Source: Candidatus Bipolaricaulis sp. (GTDB taxonomy: Bacteria; Bipolaricaulota; Bipolaricaulia; Bipolaricaulales; Bipolaricaulaceae). From it: a stretch of 5,938 nucleotides of DNA. A model generated the notes under the pieces. It did not search any database. It saw only the letters and a program-made list of their open reading frames with translations, and had not been told where the DNA came from. Positions 1 to 5,379 of this stretch are shown here, one piece after another. The DNA lies in assembly GCA_020062805.1 (NCBI GenBank), contig JAGUVP010000198.1, forward strand, positions 1 through 5,938. Direction: 5' to 3'. Every line of letters begins with the position of its first letter. The first letter of the stretch is position 1. The position numbers and the translations under genes are program-made.

Positions 1-69
1 CGCCTGCACGCAGGCAGGGCCGTCACAGCCGCCGAGGATCATCTCCCACCGTTCGCACGAGGAACGCAT
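1..69 (-). CDS. possible 5' end of an unidentified gene, cut by the left edge
   Basis: A minus-strand reading frame starts at an ATG at 69-67 and stays open for 23 codons to the window edge. It reads MRSSCERWEMILGGCDGP then ACVQA. Nearly all third codon positions are G or C, as expected for a real gene in this GC-rich DNA, and the peptide has an ordinary protein-like composition with three cysteines. Against it: no good Shine-Dalgarno sequence precedes the ATG, the frame is also open further upstream, and the stretch is very short. I do not recognise the protein. If real, its start lies just downstream of the decayed repeat core at 84-101. Confidence 0.25.
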   Translation of the reverse strand, partial: MRSSCERWEMILGGCDGPACVQA

Positions 70-83
70 GGGGTGGAGCGAGA

Positions 84-101
84 TGCACCGAGCAAGACCC
101 C
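84..101 (+). repeat. decayed copy of the repeat core motif
   Basis: TGCACCGAGCAAGACCCC resembles the core found at 491, 2851, 3683 and 5549 (TGCACGGAACGAG then ACCTGACCCC), with substitutions and an internal deletion. It has the same orientation as the other copies. It is the weakest match and could be chance. Confidence 0.3.
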
Positions 102-340
102 ACCCGCATCCCGCGGAATCACCGGCCAATCGCAACGTTGGGCCACGGCTGAATGCAACCTTTGGGGTCGGCTGATGGAAAGGTTGGCCTTCGGCAACAT
201 GAAAGCCTGGTCGCCAGCAGGGTGTTCCCATCCACGATCCTGCCGCGAAGACGCCTTCGGACGCGCGGGCACGGCAGCGCGGATCGCCCCGCGGCCGATG
301 ATCCCATCTCCGTTGCCGCGGGCCGCTCCCCAAGTCCAAC
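102..340. other. gene-free stretch with one hairpin
   Basis: No convincing gene is seen. The open frames here have odd composition (rich in Arg, Ser, Pro), overlap one another on both strands and lack ribosome binding sites. The only structure noticed is a perfect 8-bp inverted repeat, CAACCTTT at 156-163 and AAAGGTTG at 179-186, with a 15-base loop. It has no following T-tract, so it is not a typical terminator. Confidence 0.5.
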
Positions 341-532
341 CGCAGAGCCTCGGGACTTGCGCGGGCGACAGTTGCGAGATTCAGATCAATCTTCTTGGAC
401 CTACCGCTACCTTGCGCGCCTGTAGCGGCGCCATGACCGCCGGCAGTCATCTCCAAGGTCTGCACGACGAACCGATAGGCTGAAGCGTTATGCACGGAAC
501 GAGACCTGACCCCGACAACTGACCCCGACGAC
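341..532 (+). repeat. repeat element A (near full length, diverged)
   Basis: This is a diverged member of the repeat family. Its left part, CGCAGAGCCTCGGG (341-354) followed by GCGCGGGCGAC, aligns with CAGAGCGCCTCGG in element E and CAGAGCCCCTCGG in element B. Its middle has CCATGACCGCCGG (431-443), matching TCATGACCGCCGG in E. Its right end has GGCTGAAG followed by the intact core at 491-513. It carries about 40 bases not found in E between the left and middle parts. After the core the CTGACCCCGAC segment is repeated once (509-518 region and 519-529). The element lies about 60 bp beyond the fic stop codon. Confidence 0.7.
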
Positions 533-539
533 ATCGGGG
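523..539. terminator. hairpin downstream of fic, possible weak terminator
   Basis: CCCCGA (523-528) and TCGGGG (534-539) form a perfect 6-bp stem with a 5-base loop, about 50 bases past the fic stop in the direction of fic transcription. No run of T follows on either strand, so intrinsic termination would be weak at best. The stem is built from the right-hand tail of repeat element A. Confidence 0.25.
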
Positions 540-558
540 CCCCCCAGCAGAAGCAGGA

Positions 559-581
559 TGCACGGACCAAGATCCGAGGGC
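559..581 (+). repeat. degenerate second copy of the repeat core
   Basis: TGCACGGACCAAGATCCGAG matches the first eight bases of the core exactly and further positions partially. It lies about 45 bp after the intact core of element A in the same orientation, and ends just short of the fic stop codon at 590. Confidence 0.45.
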
Positions 582-589
582 TGTGTATC

Positions 590-1762
590 TCAGGTCACGC
601 CGTCGGCGGAGGCAGCAGAGCTGTGAGGGCCTGACACGGCCCGGAGGATGGGCTCAGCCAGCCAGAACCTGCCCCAGCCACGGCCGCTGATCTCCCTCAA
701 CAGGCCAACCTGTTCGAGCTCGCGAATCGTCTTGCTGGCAGTCGGCGCGGTCACGCCCATGCACTCTGCTGCTCGCGCCACGGTCGTGTAAGGGTTGATG
801 AACAACTCGTCCAGCAGGGCGAGGGCGCGGTGCTGCTTGGCGAGTTGCTGGCGGAGATCGTCTCGGAGATCGAGGATGGTCTGGCTCTGGGCAATGGCGC
901 TGCGGGCGGTCTCGCGCACCGCAACCAAGAAGTAACGGATCCAGGAGGGCCAGTCGCCATGGGTACGGATACGCTGGAGCAGGGCGTAGTACTCGCTACG
1001 GTACTGCTCGAAGTAGCTGGAGAGGTAGAGCAGGGGCTTGGTCAGCCGGCCGCGTTCTATGAGGAACAGGCTGATCAGCAACCGACCGACACGCCCATTG
1101 CCGTCCGAAAATGGGTGGATCGCCTCGAAGTGCTCGTGGGTCAGCGCGCACTGGATGAGCTCGGGCATCCGGTCACGCTGTTGGAGGAACAGCTCCCAAT
1201 GCTTCAGACACTCGCGCATCTCGTCCACGGGCGGTGGAACGTAGACGGCATCCGTGAGGGCGCAGTCCGGCGGGCCGATCCAGTTCTGGCTACGCCGGAA
1301 CTCGCCTGGCGTCTTGTCTTGGCCGCGAACGTCCTGCATCAGGACGGCGTGGATCTCACGAACGAGACGGCACGACAGCGGCAGTCTCTCCAAGCCGCCA
1401 ATGCCCACGTTGAGCGCAGCAACGTAATTGCGGACCTCAAGCACGTCGGAGCCGGGTGACGTTCGCCTGGGCTCAACCTCGTCCAGCAGGAGATCCGACA
1501 GGCCGGCCTGGGTACCCTCAATGCGACTGGAGGCCACCGCTTCCCGCCTGACATACGGGGCGATCAGCAGGTTTGGGTTCGGCAGGTAGCGCCCAAGCCC
1601 TGACAGCTCGCTCAGTGCTGCGTCTGCCTGGGACAGTAGCAGCGCAGTGCCGGCGTCATACGAAATCGCGGGCGGCAAGGGGGCGGGCACGAATGCCCAG
1701 TACCCCGCAGGGGACTTGATCACACGGCCCGCCGCTGTGGATTCGAACTCTCCAGGGTTCAT
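590..1762 (-). CDS. Fic-family protein adenylyltransferase with C-terminal winged helix
   Basis: This 390-residue protein should transfer AMP from ATP to hydroxyl side chains of target proteins in the cytoplasm; the target is unknown. The full Fic motif HPFSDGNGRVGR is at residues 216-227, with catalytic His216 and the phosphate-binding Asp-Gly-Asn-Gly-Arg loop. An N-terminal inhibitory helix motif, S78-S-R-I-E82-G83, marks a class II Fic, in which this Glu blocks productive ATP binding. YVPPP at 174-178 is the usual substrate-binding flap. The N-terminal 100 residues fit the Fic_N domain and residues about 314-370 fit a winged helix-turn-helix. Order and length match the SoFic type (about 370 residues), so the protein appears intact. 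The start is set by GGGAGGTGA, three bases before the ATG. It stands alone with no separate antitoxin, consistent with built-in inhibition. Confidence 0.93.
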   Translation of the reverse strand: MNPGEFESTAAGRVIKSPAGYWAFVPAPLPPAISYDAGTALLLSQADAALSELSGLGRYLPNPNLLIAPYVRREAVASSRIEGTQAGLSDLLLDEVEPRRTSPGSDVLEVRNYVAALNVGIGGLERLPLSCRLVREIHAVLMQDVRGQDKTPGEFRRSQNWIGPPDCALTDAVYVPPPVDEMRECLKHWELFLQQRDRMPELIQCALTHEHFEAIHPFSDGNGRVGRLLISLFLIERGRLTKPLLYLSSYFEQYRSEYYALLQRIRTHGDWPSWIRYFLVAVRETARSAIAQSQTILDLRDDLRQQLAKQHRALALLDELFINPYTTVARAAECMGVTAPTASKTIRELEQVGLLREISGRGWGRFWLAEPILRAVSGPHSSAASADGVT

Positions 1763-1765
1763 CGC

Positions 1766-1849
1766 TCACCTCCCGGGGATGCGTCCTCCCGAGTCCCGGA
1801 CCTTTGAAAGCGCGCCGCCCTATTTTACAAAGGCAGCCGAGGAAGTAAA
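1766..1849 (-). promoter_or_regulatory. candidate fic promoter and strong ribosome binding site
   Basis: On the minus strand, TTTACT (1849-1844) and TAAAAT (1827-1822) are separated by 16 bases and resemble sigma-70 -35 and -10 boxes (4/6 and 5/6 matches). This predicts a leader of about 50 bases ending in the SD sequence GGGAGGTGA (1774-1766) before the fic ATG at 1762. The boxes lie inside repeat element B. The matching place in element E lacks the TAAAAT sequence, so the promoter, if real, is specific to this copy. Confidence 0.45.
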
Positions 1850-2005
1850 GGATCTAACAGAGCCCCTCGGAGGGTCCCGGGCGGCACCGTCCAACCGACT
1901 CGGGGCTGCCTTCAGCCAGCGGTGTCGTGCCCGTCGGGATCTATTCCTGGTCGGCACGCCGACATCTCGGGCTGAACGGGTAGGCACGGAACGAGGCGTG
2001 ACCTG
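1799..2005 (+). repeat. repeat element B (full length, diverged)
   Basis: It begins with GACCTTTGAAAGC, identical to the left end of element E (5376). It continues with CCGAGGAAG (1838-1846), CAGAGCCCCTCGG (1858-1870) and GGTCCCGGGCG, all aligned in order with E. Its right end has CGGGCTGAAC and a variant core GGCACGGAACGAG followed by GCGTGACCTG. Total length is about 207 bp against 202 bp for E. CCTTTG (1801-1806) pairs with CAAAGG (1827-1832), and CCGAGG pairs with CCTCGG. The middle is the most diverged part. It fills nearly all of the space between fic and the first GNAT gene. Confidence 0.7.
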
Positions 2006-2011
2006 GCTCGC

Positions 2012-2521
2012 TCATCCGATCCGCGCGTCCGGGCGGTGACACACCATGAGCACATACCGCCCGTGGGGCACGTCGTCGAACTCCCGGTCCTCGCGGAAGC
2101 CCGCATTGGCGAAGGCCCGCCGGGAGGCCAGGTTGTCCAGCCGGGCGCACGCCATCACGAAGGGCACGGCCGGGTCGGCCAAGGAGGCCTCCGTGACCAG
2201 GTGGATAGCGGCCGCCCCATAACCCCGCCCCAGTGCATCGCGCTCGCCGATCATGATGTCGATGTCGATCACACTCGCCGGGATGTCGCTGAGGCCCGCC
2301 ACATCCAGTTCCTGGCGCGTGGGGTGCTGCCACAACACGAGGCCGACAGCCGCGCCGTCCGCCTCGATGACCGCCCGCCAGTGCCCTTCGAACGTTGGAA
2401 CCCGGAGGAGGCGGAGGTTCACGTCCGGATCCCCCCAAGCGCGGCGCACATGATCCGCATGCAGCCATCTTCCGATGAGCGGCAGGTCGGCGGCGGTGAC
2501 ATCGCGAAGGCGCAGGCTCAT
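2012..2521 (-). CDS. GNAT N-acetyltransferase, aminoglycoside 6'-acetyltransferase-like
   Basis: This 169-residue protein is predicted to transfer acetyl from acetyl-CoA to an amino group. It opens with MSLRLRDVTAADLPLIGRWL, the usual N-terminus of the RimJ/RimL and AAC(6') type. Residues 84-103 (VIDIDIMIGERDALGRGYGA) hold the beta-4 strand and the acetyl-CoA pyrophosphate loop (G98-R-G-Y-G102). NLASRRAFANAGF near residues 136-148 is the typical C-terminal GNAT helix and strand. The pattern of IDIxIGE, GRGYG and NxxxxRxFxxAGF recalls AAC(6') enzymes, but the true substrate cannot be read from sequence. The frame is open to an ATG at 2665, but that 48-residue extension runs through tandem repeats and looks non-coding, so I place the start at 2521. 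The SD sequence there is weak (AGAGAG). The stop is about seven bases from the core of element B. Confidence 0.85.
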   Translation of the reverse strand: MSLRLRDVTAADLPLIGRWLHADHVRRAWGDPDVNLRLLRVPTFEGHWRAVIEADGAAVGLVLWQHPTRQELDVAGLSDIPASVIDIDIMIGERDALGRGYGAAAIHLVTEASLADPAVPFVMACARLDNLASRRAFANAGFREDREFDDVPHGRYVLMVCHRPDARIG

Positions 2522-2570
2522 GGCTGGCTCTCTCGAGCGATGCTTGACTACATCATGGTTCACGGCGCAG

Positions 2571-2576
2571 ATTCTA
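2571..2576 (-). promoter_or_regulatory. candidate -10 box of the first GNAT gene
   Basis: TAGAAT on the minus strand (5/6 match to TATAAT) lies 50 bases upstream of the GNAT ATG. No good -35 box is found at 16-18 bases. The expected -35 position is next to the 11-bp repeat array at 2591-2640, as would suit an activator-dependent promoter. Inferred from spacing only. Confidence 0.35.
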
Positions 2577-2590
2577 CCTCCGCTACTGCC

Positions 2591-2640
2591 TGCTCTTCTC
2601 GGGTACTTGTCTGGTACTTGTCGGGTGCTTGTCGGGCACC
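2591..2640. repeat. 11-bp tandem repeat array upstream of the first GNAT gene
   Basis: Three clear head-to-tail copies are GGTACTTGTCT (2602-2612), GGTACTTGTCG (2613-2623) and GGTGCTTGTCG (2624-2634). A degenerate copy precedes them (TGCTCTTCTCG, 2591-2601, 7/11 matches) and a partial copy follows (GGCACC, 2635-2640). The 11-bp period is about one helical turn, so all copies face the same side of the DNA. Head-to-tail sites with this spacing are typical of PhoB/OmpR-type response regulators. From the predicted transcription start near 2564 the array covers about -27 to -76, with the clear copies at about -38 to -70. Confidence 0.55.
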
Positions 2641-2667
2641 TATGTGGCAGCCGAACCCGCGACACCC

Positions 2668-2685
2668 ATCTGACCCCGGCGATGT
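2668..2685 (+). repeat. fragment of the repeat core tail
   Basis: ATCTGACCCCGGCGATG matches the end of the core and its usual following bases (CTGACCCCGGCGAC at 3698-3711 and 5564-5577). The first half of the core is missing. It has the same orientation as all other copies. Confidence 0.45.
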
Positions 2686-2710
2686 GGCCCAGTGCATACA
2701 GTTCTGGGGA

Positions 2711-2722
2711 AGTGCCGGCACT
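2711..2722. promoter_or_regulatory. 12-bp perfect palindrome, possible protein-binding site
   Basis: AGTGCCGGCACT is a perfect inverted repeat flanked by GGA and CTTCC, which nearly extend the symmetry. It lies between two divergent genes, where an operator is plausible. No regulator gene is present in the window, so this is only a candidate. Confidence 0.25.
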
Positions 2723-2836
2723 CTTCCACCGACTGCCGCCTGGAACGCAGCCTGGCTCACGTCAGACTCCTTCCATGCCTCGCCTCGGCCACAGGCCCAG
2801 GCCGTCCGAGCCTCCGGCACGCCACCACAGATTCCC

Positions 2837-2848
2837 GCTCTGCAGAGC
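2837..2848. repeat. 12-bp perfect palindrome next to repeat core C
   Basis: GCTCTGCAGAGC is a perfect palindrome ending two bases before the repeat core at 2851. Elements D and E also have a stem-loop just left of the core, of different sequence, so this may be the corresponding structure of copy C. Confidence 0.3.
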
Positions 2849-2850
2849 CA

Positions 2851-2879
2851 TGCACGGAACGAGATCTGACCCCAGCGAC
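2851..2879 (+). repeat. repeat copy C (intact core)
   Basis: TGCACGGAACGAG followed by ATCTGACCCC matches the core with one substitution, and AGCGAC after it matches the GGCGAC tail of D and E. The sequence to its left does not clearly align with the body of the other elements, so this looks like a right-end fragment or a strongly diverged element. Confidence 0.6.
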
Positions 2880-2959
2880 AGCGACTTCCCCTCTGCCCAT
2901 CGGGGGCAGCGCGGAAGGTGCTGCGTGGAAGCCGGCCCCCCTCACGGGGCGACCCGCGC

Positions 2960-2994
2960 TATAGTGGACGCTACCCGTGGTACCTTCTCGGAGG
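2960..2994 (+). promoter_or_regulatory. candidate -10 box and ribosome binding site of the second GNAT gene
   Basis: TATAGT (2960-2965) is a 5/6 match to the -10 consensus, but no -35 box is seen in the C-rich stretch upstream. GGAGG at 2990-2994 lies six bases before the ATG at 3001. It decides this start over an in-frame GTG at 2977, which has no ribosome binding site. Confidence 0.5.
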
Positions 2995-3000
2995 CAGCCG

Positions 3001-3594
3001 ATGAACATCGAGATTCGCAGACTGACACCCGACCTGGTGGATGATTACGTGAGGTTCTTCGATACGACTCCCCATGCCGACAACAAGGAAGAACACCGAT
3101 GCTACTGCGTGTGGTGGTCTAACGACGACTGCGAAGGCAAAGACTTCACGTCGTCGGTGGACGCCAGGAGGAACTGGGCCATCCAATACGTGAGGGGGAA
3201 CAACATCCAGGGCTACCTAGCCTACCGTGACGGCAAGGTCGTCGGGTGGTGCAATGCCAACACAAAGGCCGATTGCCTGAAATGCTACTGCTGGCGACGG
3301 TTCATGGGTCTCGTCTCGACGGAGGAATCCGCGCCGGACACAAAGGTGAAGTCCGTGTTCTGCTTCGCGATCGCACCCGAGATGAGAAGAATGGGCATTG
3401 CCAAGCTGCTCTTGGAACGTGTCTGTCAAGATGCCGTTCAAGACGGCTTCGATTGTGTGGAGGCCTATCCGAAGAAGGCGTTCGTCAGCGAAGCCGAGGA
3501 CTTCATGGGACCCGCCGAATTGTACAGGAGAAGTGGCTTTTCAGTGCACTACGAAACGGACCAACAGCTTGTCATGAGGAAGCAGCTGAGGTGA
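3001..3594 (+). CDS. cysteine-rich GNAT-family N-acetyltransferase
   Basis: A 197-residue acetyltransferase of unknown substrate. The acetyl-CoA loop is at residues 126-134, P-E-M-R-R-M-G-I-A, fitting the R-x-x-G-x-A signature and followed by a long helix (KLLLERVCQDA). GPAELYRRSGF at 170-180 is the usual C-terminal GNAT element. It has ten cysteines, including CYC at 34-36 and a cluster at 92, 95 and 97 (DCLKCYC), which could bind metal or sense redox state, though that is inference. From memory, close relatives with the same NNIQGYLAY and GWCNANTK blocks are common in Firmicutes. Eleven of its 17 arginine codons are AGA or AGG, unlike the CGN preference of the first GNAT gene, which suggests recent transfer. 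The stop codon sits exactly where repeat element D begins. Confidence 0.9.
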   Translation: MNIEIRRLTPDLVDDYVRFFDTTPHADNKEEHRCYCVWWSNDDCEGKDFTSSVDARRNWAIQYVRGNNIQGYLAYRDGKVVGWCNANTKADCLKCYCWRRFMGLVSTEESAPDTKVKSVFCFAIAPEMRRMGIAKLLLERVCQDAVQDGFDCVEAYPKKAFVSEAEDFMGPAELYRRSGFSVHYETDQQLVMRKQLR

Positions 3595-3730
3595 TCCAGC
3601 TCGGCCCAGCAGCCTCTCGGCGTCATGATCGCCGGCCGTTGCCTCCGTGGTCTGCACGAGGAAACCACGGGCTGAACATGTGTGCACGGAACGAGACCTG
3701 ACCCCGGCGACAGGATCTGACCCCGCAGAC
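3595..3730 (+). repeat. repeat element D (right two-thirds)
   Basis: It starts at the stop codon of the second GNAT gene and lacks the left third seen in B and E. Positions 3608-3711 match E (5473-5577) at about 94%, with roughly five substitutions and a small indel. CCGTGGT (3645-3651) and ACCACGG (3664-3670) form a 7-bp stem with a 12-base loop. The intact core lies at 3683-3705, followed by GGCGAC and a second GATCTGACCCCG (3714-3725). The Shine-Dalgarno GGAG for the membrane protein gene follows at 3736-3739, so the element forms nearly the whole intergenic spacer. Confidence 0.8.
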
Positions 3731-3746
3731 GTCTCGGAGTTGCGGT

Positions 3747-5144
3747 ATGCTGAACTCCATGGAGACAGCTGAGGAGCCTCAGATCAGCGCCGGGGCACAG
3801 CTCCTCTTCTGGGTTGGTGCAGGGTCGATGTTGTCTGCAGGCTTTGTCGCGCTGTTCGGAGCACTCGTTCGTCTTCAGCCTTGGCTTGGGATCGCCGTAG
3901 GCTCATGCTTTGCTGCTGCATTCGCCCACCACTGGTTCTGGCAACGAAAGAGGTCTGCCAGCGCCACCCGCAGCCGGAATGACATGGCCAGCTTGGCAGA
4001 GCTCATTGTCGTCATCATCACCTGTTCGACTACAGGCCTCGGTAGACCGGGTCTCCTCTGGCTGGGTCTGGCGCTGCTACTGGTCGCCACTGGCTCTCTG
4101 TACCTTTCCGTAAGGGTTGGAGTAGGGGGGATCCGCGCCCTTTGGGCGCTGATGCTGGAGCTGGTATCCGAGGCCGAAGACCCAGATGAAGCCGCTCAAC
4201 GTGACAGCAGCCTGTCCTACGCAAGCTACGGCTTCCTCCTCGAGGAAGCTTCGGAGGACGACGACCTCACACCATCAGAGGAGCCTGCACAAGGGGGAGG
4301 CCCTAGTGTCAACTCCACAGAGTACCTGTACGGACCAGTGTTCGCGGCCTCAGCCATTGCCTCCAGCGTATACCTCCTCGTCTCCCTCTCACTCACGCTT
4401 CTACTCGCCTCGGCACGAGCTGAACCCCTCATCGACATGCTCCTTATGCTACCCTTAGCTGATGTATTCGCTGAGATGGGGTTGAAGGGCGGCCTCGACC
4501 TACTGATCCTGGATCCTGTGTTCTACCTGCCGCTGGCTGTCTCGTTCTCCGCCCTAGGGCTGATCGGTCTGGGCCTCTTCTCTCTCCGGGCCCAGCCGCT
4601 TCTCGAGACCTCATCCATGTTGTGGGGTATATCCACAGGCTACACAGCTGCGGCCCTCGCAGCGCATTGGACTGGAGTACAGCTCCGCCCGGGGATACTC
4701 ACGCCGTCGGTTGGATTCGCGTATGTGCTCTGCGCCTACTGCCTTATGGCACCAGTAGCTGAGCACCTGCCGAAGCGCGGAATGCGAGCGAAGTACGACT
4801 ACCTCGCTGCTGGTGTGGGAGCTACGGTCACGGCAAGCATCCTGTCGAAGGTGTACGGCGATGTCTCTGCCGTGTTCGGAGGGGCGGTGTTTTTCGTCAC
4901 GAGCTTTCTTGGTGCAGCTCTGTGGGAGAACACTGTGGGGAGGATGTTGAGTCAGGTTCCTCGCGCTCTTATCGAGCGCAAGCTCTCCACAGCGTGGGAA
5001 GAGTTCCGATCTCTCGTCCGAAGGGGCCCGTGTGAAGAGAATAGCCGCGCTGCGAGGAGGGAACTGCTAATCCACGCGGTCATCGGGCTGACCTTTCCCG
5101 TTCTTGCCTACCTCTTGGTCGCCCTGGTAGTTCGCTTGCTGTAG
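3747..5144 (+). CDS. multi-pass membrane protein of unknown function
   Basis: I do not recognise this 465-residue protein. By eye it has about eight to ten membrane segments. Likely ones are near residues 19-41, 45-65, 83-100, 102-122, 198-221, 258-279, 317-337, 373-393 and 441-462, with weaker candidates near 291-306 and 353-366. Between the fourth and fifth lies a soluble, strongly acidic stretch (about 138-192) with repeated E and D, including EEASEDDD. A second soluble part (about 394-440) is rich in Arg and Glu and probably cytoplasmic. There is no cleavable signal peptide and no obvious catalytic motif. The start is chosen because GGAG (3736-3739) lies seven bases upstream; an ATG at 3759 lacks a site. 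The gene is flanked by the two most similar repeat copies, D and E. Membrane topology and orientation are estimates. Confidence 0.8.
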   Translation: MLNSMETAEEPQISAGAQLLFWVGAGSMLSAGFVALFGALVRLQPWLGIAVGSCFAAAFAHHWFWQRKRSASATRSRNDMASLAELIVVIITCSTTGLGRPGLLWLGLALLLVATGSLYLSVRVGVGGIRALWALMLELVSEAEDPDEAAQRDSSLSYASYGFLLEEASEDDDLTPSEEPAQGGGPSVNSTEYLYGPVFAASAIASSVYLLVSLSLTLLLASARAEPLIDMLLMLPLADVFAEMGLKGGLDLLILDPVFYLPLAVSFSALGLIGLGLFSLRAQPLLETSSMLWGISTGYTAAALAAHWTGVQLRPGILTPSVGFAYVLCAYCLMAPVAEHLPKRGMRAKYDYLAAGVGATVTASILSKVYGDVSAVFGGAVFFVTSFLGAALWENTVGRMLSQVPRALIERKLSTAWEEFRSLVRRGPCEENSRAARRELLIHAVIGLTFPVLAYLLVALVVRLL

Positions 5145-5356
5145 AGCATGAGAGGAAGCCCGCCCTGAAGACGGCCGGTCGGGCGTTGCTCGTCCTGGGA
5201 TGTCCGCCGCATCGCCTCGCAGGGGCCAGCAAAACCCCTCGAGTCCTGCGATCCAGCAGCCCATGCCGCCGATGCTCCGGCTGCCAGGGGCGACGCAAAC
5301 GGCGGCGGCGTCCGCCATCGCCTGCATCCATCGTGAACTCCTCGACAGAAGCGCTA
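5145..5356. other. gene-free spacer with a weak hairpin
   Basis: No gene is supported here. GCCCG (5158-5162) and CGGGC (5180-5184) can pair, with two more pairs beyond one mismatch, 14 bases after the membrane protein stop. No T-tract follows, so it is at best a weak terminator. The rest is GC-rich sequence without clear structure. Confidence 0.4.
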
Positions 5357-5379
5357 TGCACAGAACAAGACCTGAGACC
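5357..5379 (+). repeat. diverged repeat core just left of element E
   Basis: TGCACAGAACAAG followed by ACCTGAGACC is a core copy with a few substitutions. The bases before it (CAGAAGCGCTA) match those before the core of element A (CTGAAGCGTTA). Its last four bases overlap the first four of element E, so two members appear to be joined head to tail. Confidence 0.6.

Larger units (their letters stand above)
2641..2959. other. intergenic region between divergent GNAT genes
   Basis: No gene is supported here. It holds a short repeat fragment (2668-2685), two perfect palindromes (2711-2722 and 2837-2848) and repeat core C (2851-2873), each described separately. Open frames crossing it lack ribosome binding sites and have implausible composition. 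Confidence 0.5.

Noticed and set aside
73..483. 136-residue plus-strand open frame
   Set aside because: No ribosome binding site, no recognisable domain, unusual composition, and it runs into the non-coding repeat element A.
830..1459. 209-residue plus-strand open frame opposite fic
   Set aside because: It is antisense to a gene with intact Fic motifs and arises from GC-rich codon structure on the other strand.
590..2521. fic and the first GNAT as one operon
   Set aside because: They are separated by nearly 250 bp filled by repeat element B, and fic has its own promoter candidate and strong ribosome binding site.
2522..2665. N-terminal extension of the first GNAT to the ATG at 2665
   Set aside because: The extra 48 residues come from the tandem repeat region, do not resemble a GNAT N-terminus, and would place the promoter candidate inside the gene.
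2036..2869. 277-residue plus-strand open frame opposite the first GNAT gene
   Set aside because: It is antisense to a clear GNAT, runs through the 11-bp tandem repeats and a repeat core, and lacks a ribosome binding site.
5158..5184. Intrinsic terminator of the membrane protein gene
   Set aside because: The stem has only five continuous pairs and no T-tract, so it is noted only as a weak hairpin.
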